Source of the DNA: JAIVGV01 sp032229975 | GTDB taxonomy: Bacteria > Acidobacteriota > Blastocatellia > Pyrinomonadales > Pyrinomonadaceae | Direction of reading: 5' to 3' | Length of the DNA: 64,000 bases | Assembly: GCA_032229975.1 (NCBI GenBank) | Contig: JAVXVG010000054.1 | Span: 4,559 to 68,558, forward strand | Shown: piece after piece, positions 62,955 through 64,000 of the stretch | Numbering within the stretch: the first letter of the stretch is position 1 | Layout of the letters: every line of letters begins with the position of its first letter | Made by a program: the position numbers and the translations under genes | The notes under the pieces: model-generated | Database searches by the model: none | The model's input: the letters and a program-made list of their open reading frames with translations, nothing else | What the model was told of the DNA's origin: nothing

Positions 62955-63926
62955 ATGAAGCGAATGCTACTTCCCCTCGCGCTGCTCGCCTGCGCCGCCG
63001 CGTGCGAGCCTGCGCCGACGAACTCGACGAATACGAACGCGAACATGAATGCGTCGAACGTGAACGCCGCCAACTCCAACATGAACGCTGCGGCGACGTG
63101 GACGAACGATGACGTGATTGCGGGCGACAAGAAGGCGTGGGACTTGATCAAGACGAAGGACTACGCCACGTTCGAGAAGGGGCTCGACGACAACTTCATC
63201 GACGTGACGCCATCGGGCGTCCACAACAAAGCCGAGACCATCGCCGAAGTCAAGACCTTCGATCTCACAGACGTGACGCTCTCGGATTTCAAAGTCATCA
63301 AGCTCGACAACGATGCCGCCATCGTCGCATACACCGTCAACTTGAAGGGCAGCATGCATGGTAAACCCATCCCGGCGAACGCGTCCGGCGAGCGGGCCAG
63401 TACCGCCGTCGTCATGCGCGGCGGCAAATGGTACGCCGTCTTCCATCAGAGCAGCCCCATCGAGCCGCCGCCGCCCATGCCCGCGAAACCCGCGAGCGCG
63501 AACACGAACACGAACAGCGCGAACACGAACAGCGCGGCGACAACGTCAACCGCACTTGCGACCACTTCCGATCTGGAAGCCAACGAGAGGATGATCTGGG
63601 ATGCGTTCGAGAAGAAGAACATGGACGCCTTCGCGAACGTGCTTACGGATGACTCCTACGAGGTCGAGCCGGAGGCCACCTATAGCAAGTCGGCGTCGGT
63701 TGACATGATGAAGCAGATGGTCAACGCCGCGCCCTTCAAAGGGACGCTCTCAGACTCCAAAACCGTGACGCTCGACGACGACGCGAAGATCATCACCTAC
63801 GTGGCGAAGAGCCCCATGAAGGGCTTCCCCGTTGCGGGCCAGAGACACTCAACTGTCTGGGTCAATCGCGGCGGCAAGTGGATGGCCGCCTTCCATCAGG
63901 GCACGACCATCAGGGCCGGGATGTAG
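62955..63926 (+). CDS. Lipoprotein with two SnoaL/DUF4440-like domains
   Basis: A 323-residue exported lipoprotein: the signal peptide ends in LLAC (C13 as lipid site; C17 is an alternative), followed by an Asn/Thr/Met-rich linker of about 30 residues. Two alike alpha+beta domains (about 50-165 and 205-320) share KAWDLIKTKDYATFEKGLDD versus MIWDAFEKKNMDAFANVLTD, and GGKWYAVFHQ versus GGKWMAAFHQG. They look like NTF2-fold DUF4440/SnoaL domains and are joined by a second Asn/Thr linker. Enzyme residues are not evident, so ligand binding is a safer guess. AGAAGGAG is 10 bases before the ATG. Confidence 0.82.
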   Translation: MKRMLLPLALLACAAACEPAPTNSTNTNANMNASNVNAANSNMNAAATWTNDDVIAGDKKAWDLIKTKDYATFEKGLDDNFIDVTPSGVHNKAETIAEVKTFDLTDVTLSDFKVIKLDNDAAIVAYTVNLKGSMHGKPIPANASGERASTAVVMRGGKWYAVFHQSSPIEPPPPMPAKPASANTNTNSANTNSAATTSTALATTSDLEANERMIWDAFEKKNMDAFANVLTDDSYEVEPEATYSKSASVDMMKQMVNAAPFKGTLSDSKTVTLDDDAKIITYVAKSPMKGFPVAGQRHSTVWVNRGGKWMAAFHQGTTIRAGM

Positions 63927-64000
63927 AGCGCGAAGAAGAAGCAAGCGCGCGCGACACGTAAAATAGAAGGGCGCGGATCGTTTGTCGTTACGCGCCCGTC

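Overview
The window looks like bacterial chromosome with an accessory island at its left end. From about 8,200 to the right edge the DNA is GC-rich, and the gene set (TPR-CHAT protein, DUF1800/DUF1501 secretion pair, GH63-like glucosidase, Asn/Thr-rich lipoprotein, many PDZ and TPR envelope proteins) suggests an Acidobacteriota member, probably Blastocatellia. That placement is inferred from gene content, not from a marker gene. Positions 1 to about 6,700 are clearly AT-richer and 6,744-8,160 is intermediate, which fits a horizontally acquired island.

Island (1-8,160, all genes on the minus strand). In transcription order: dUTPase, a phosphoribosyltransferase-like protein with an intact PRPP loop, an ORC/CDC6-like AAA ATPase, an unrecognised 308-residue protein with a GTKPM motif, an adenine-N6 DNA methyltransferase, and a TIR-like protein of the PF10137 type whose C-terminus runs off the left edge. 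Four of the six are joined by 1-4 base start/stop overlaps. I read this as a candidate conflict (defence) operon. Upstream lie a two-zinc-ribbon protein and a non-coding stretch ending in three direct TCACTTTATGC repeats.

Lipid region (8,163-15,241). A fadN-ybaK-fadA-fadE beta-oxidation operon starts from a promoter with an 18-bp operator of the Bacillus FadR type between its -35 and -10 boxes; a metallo-beta-lactamase-fold hydrolase follows.

Mixed envelope and regulatory genes (15,398-28,535). These include a DUF2127 membrane protein, a methyltransferase, a two-PDZ protein, a two-LCCL-domain secreted protein, a TPR protein, a DUF2062 protein, an anti-anti-sigma/anti-sigma pair, a J-domain-like protein, aroA-aroK, rtcB and a beta-carbonic anhydrase.

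Histidine operon (28,558-37,269, minus strand). hisZ-G-D-C-B-H-F-IE-N-A encodes the whole pathway from PRPP to histidine, including a monophosphatase-family histidinol-phosphatase. Upstream is a complete transcription-attenuation system that had not been called as a gene: a strong promoter, a 38-codon leader peptide with nine His codons, a 1:2 hairpin, an antiterminator and an intrinsic terminator. This is the clearest regulatory discovery in the window.

Right part (37,466-64,000). A membrane-anchored protein converges on a TPR-CHAT protein; then the DUF1800/DUF1501 pair, a six-bladed-propeller-like protein, a TPR protein, NurA with a HAS-barrel-like partner, a two-TM potassium-channel-like protein, a GH63-like glucosidase, thiC under a TPP riboswitch with its terminator, moaA, queG, a family-3 glycosidase and a lipoprotein.

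Many intergenic gaps on the backbone hold hairpins whose arms are built from iterated 7- or 8-base units; a separate REP-like nested palindrome sits at 49,613-49,803. I saw no rRNA, tRNA, CRISPR array or transposase gene.
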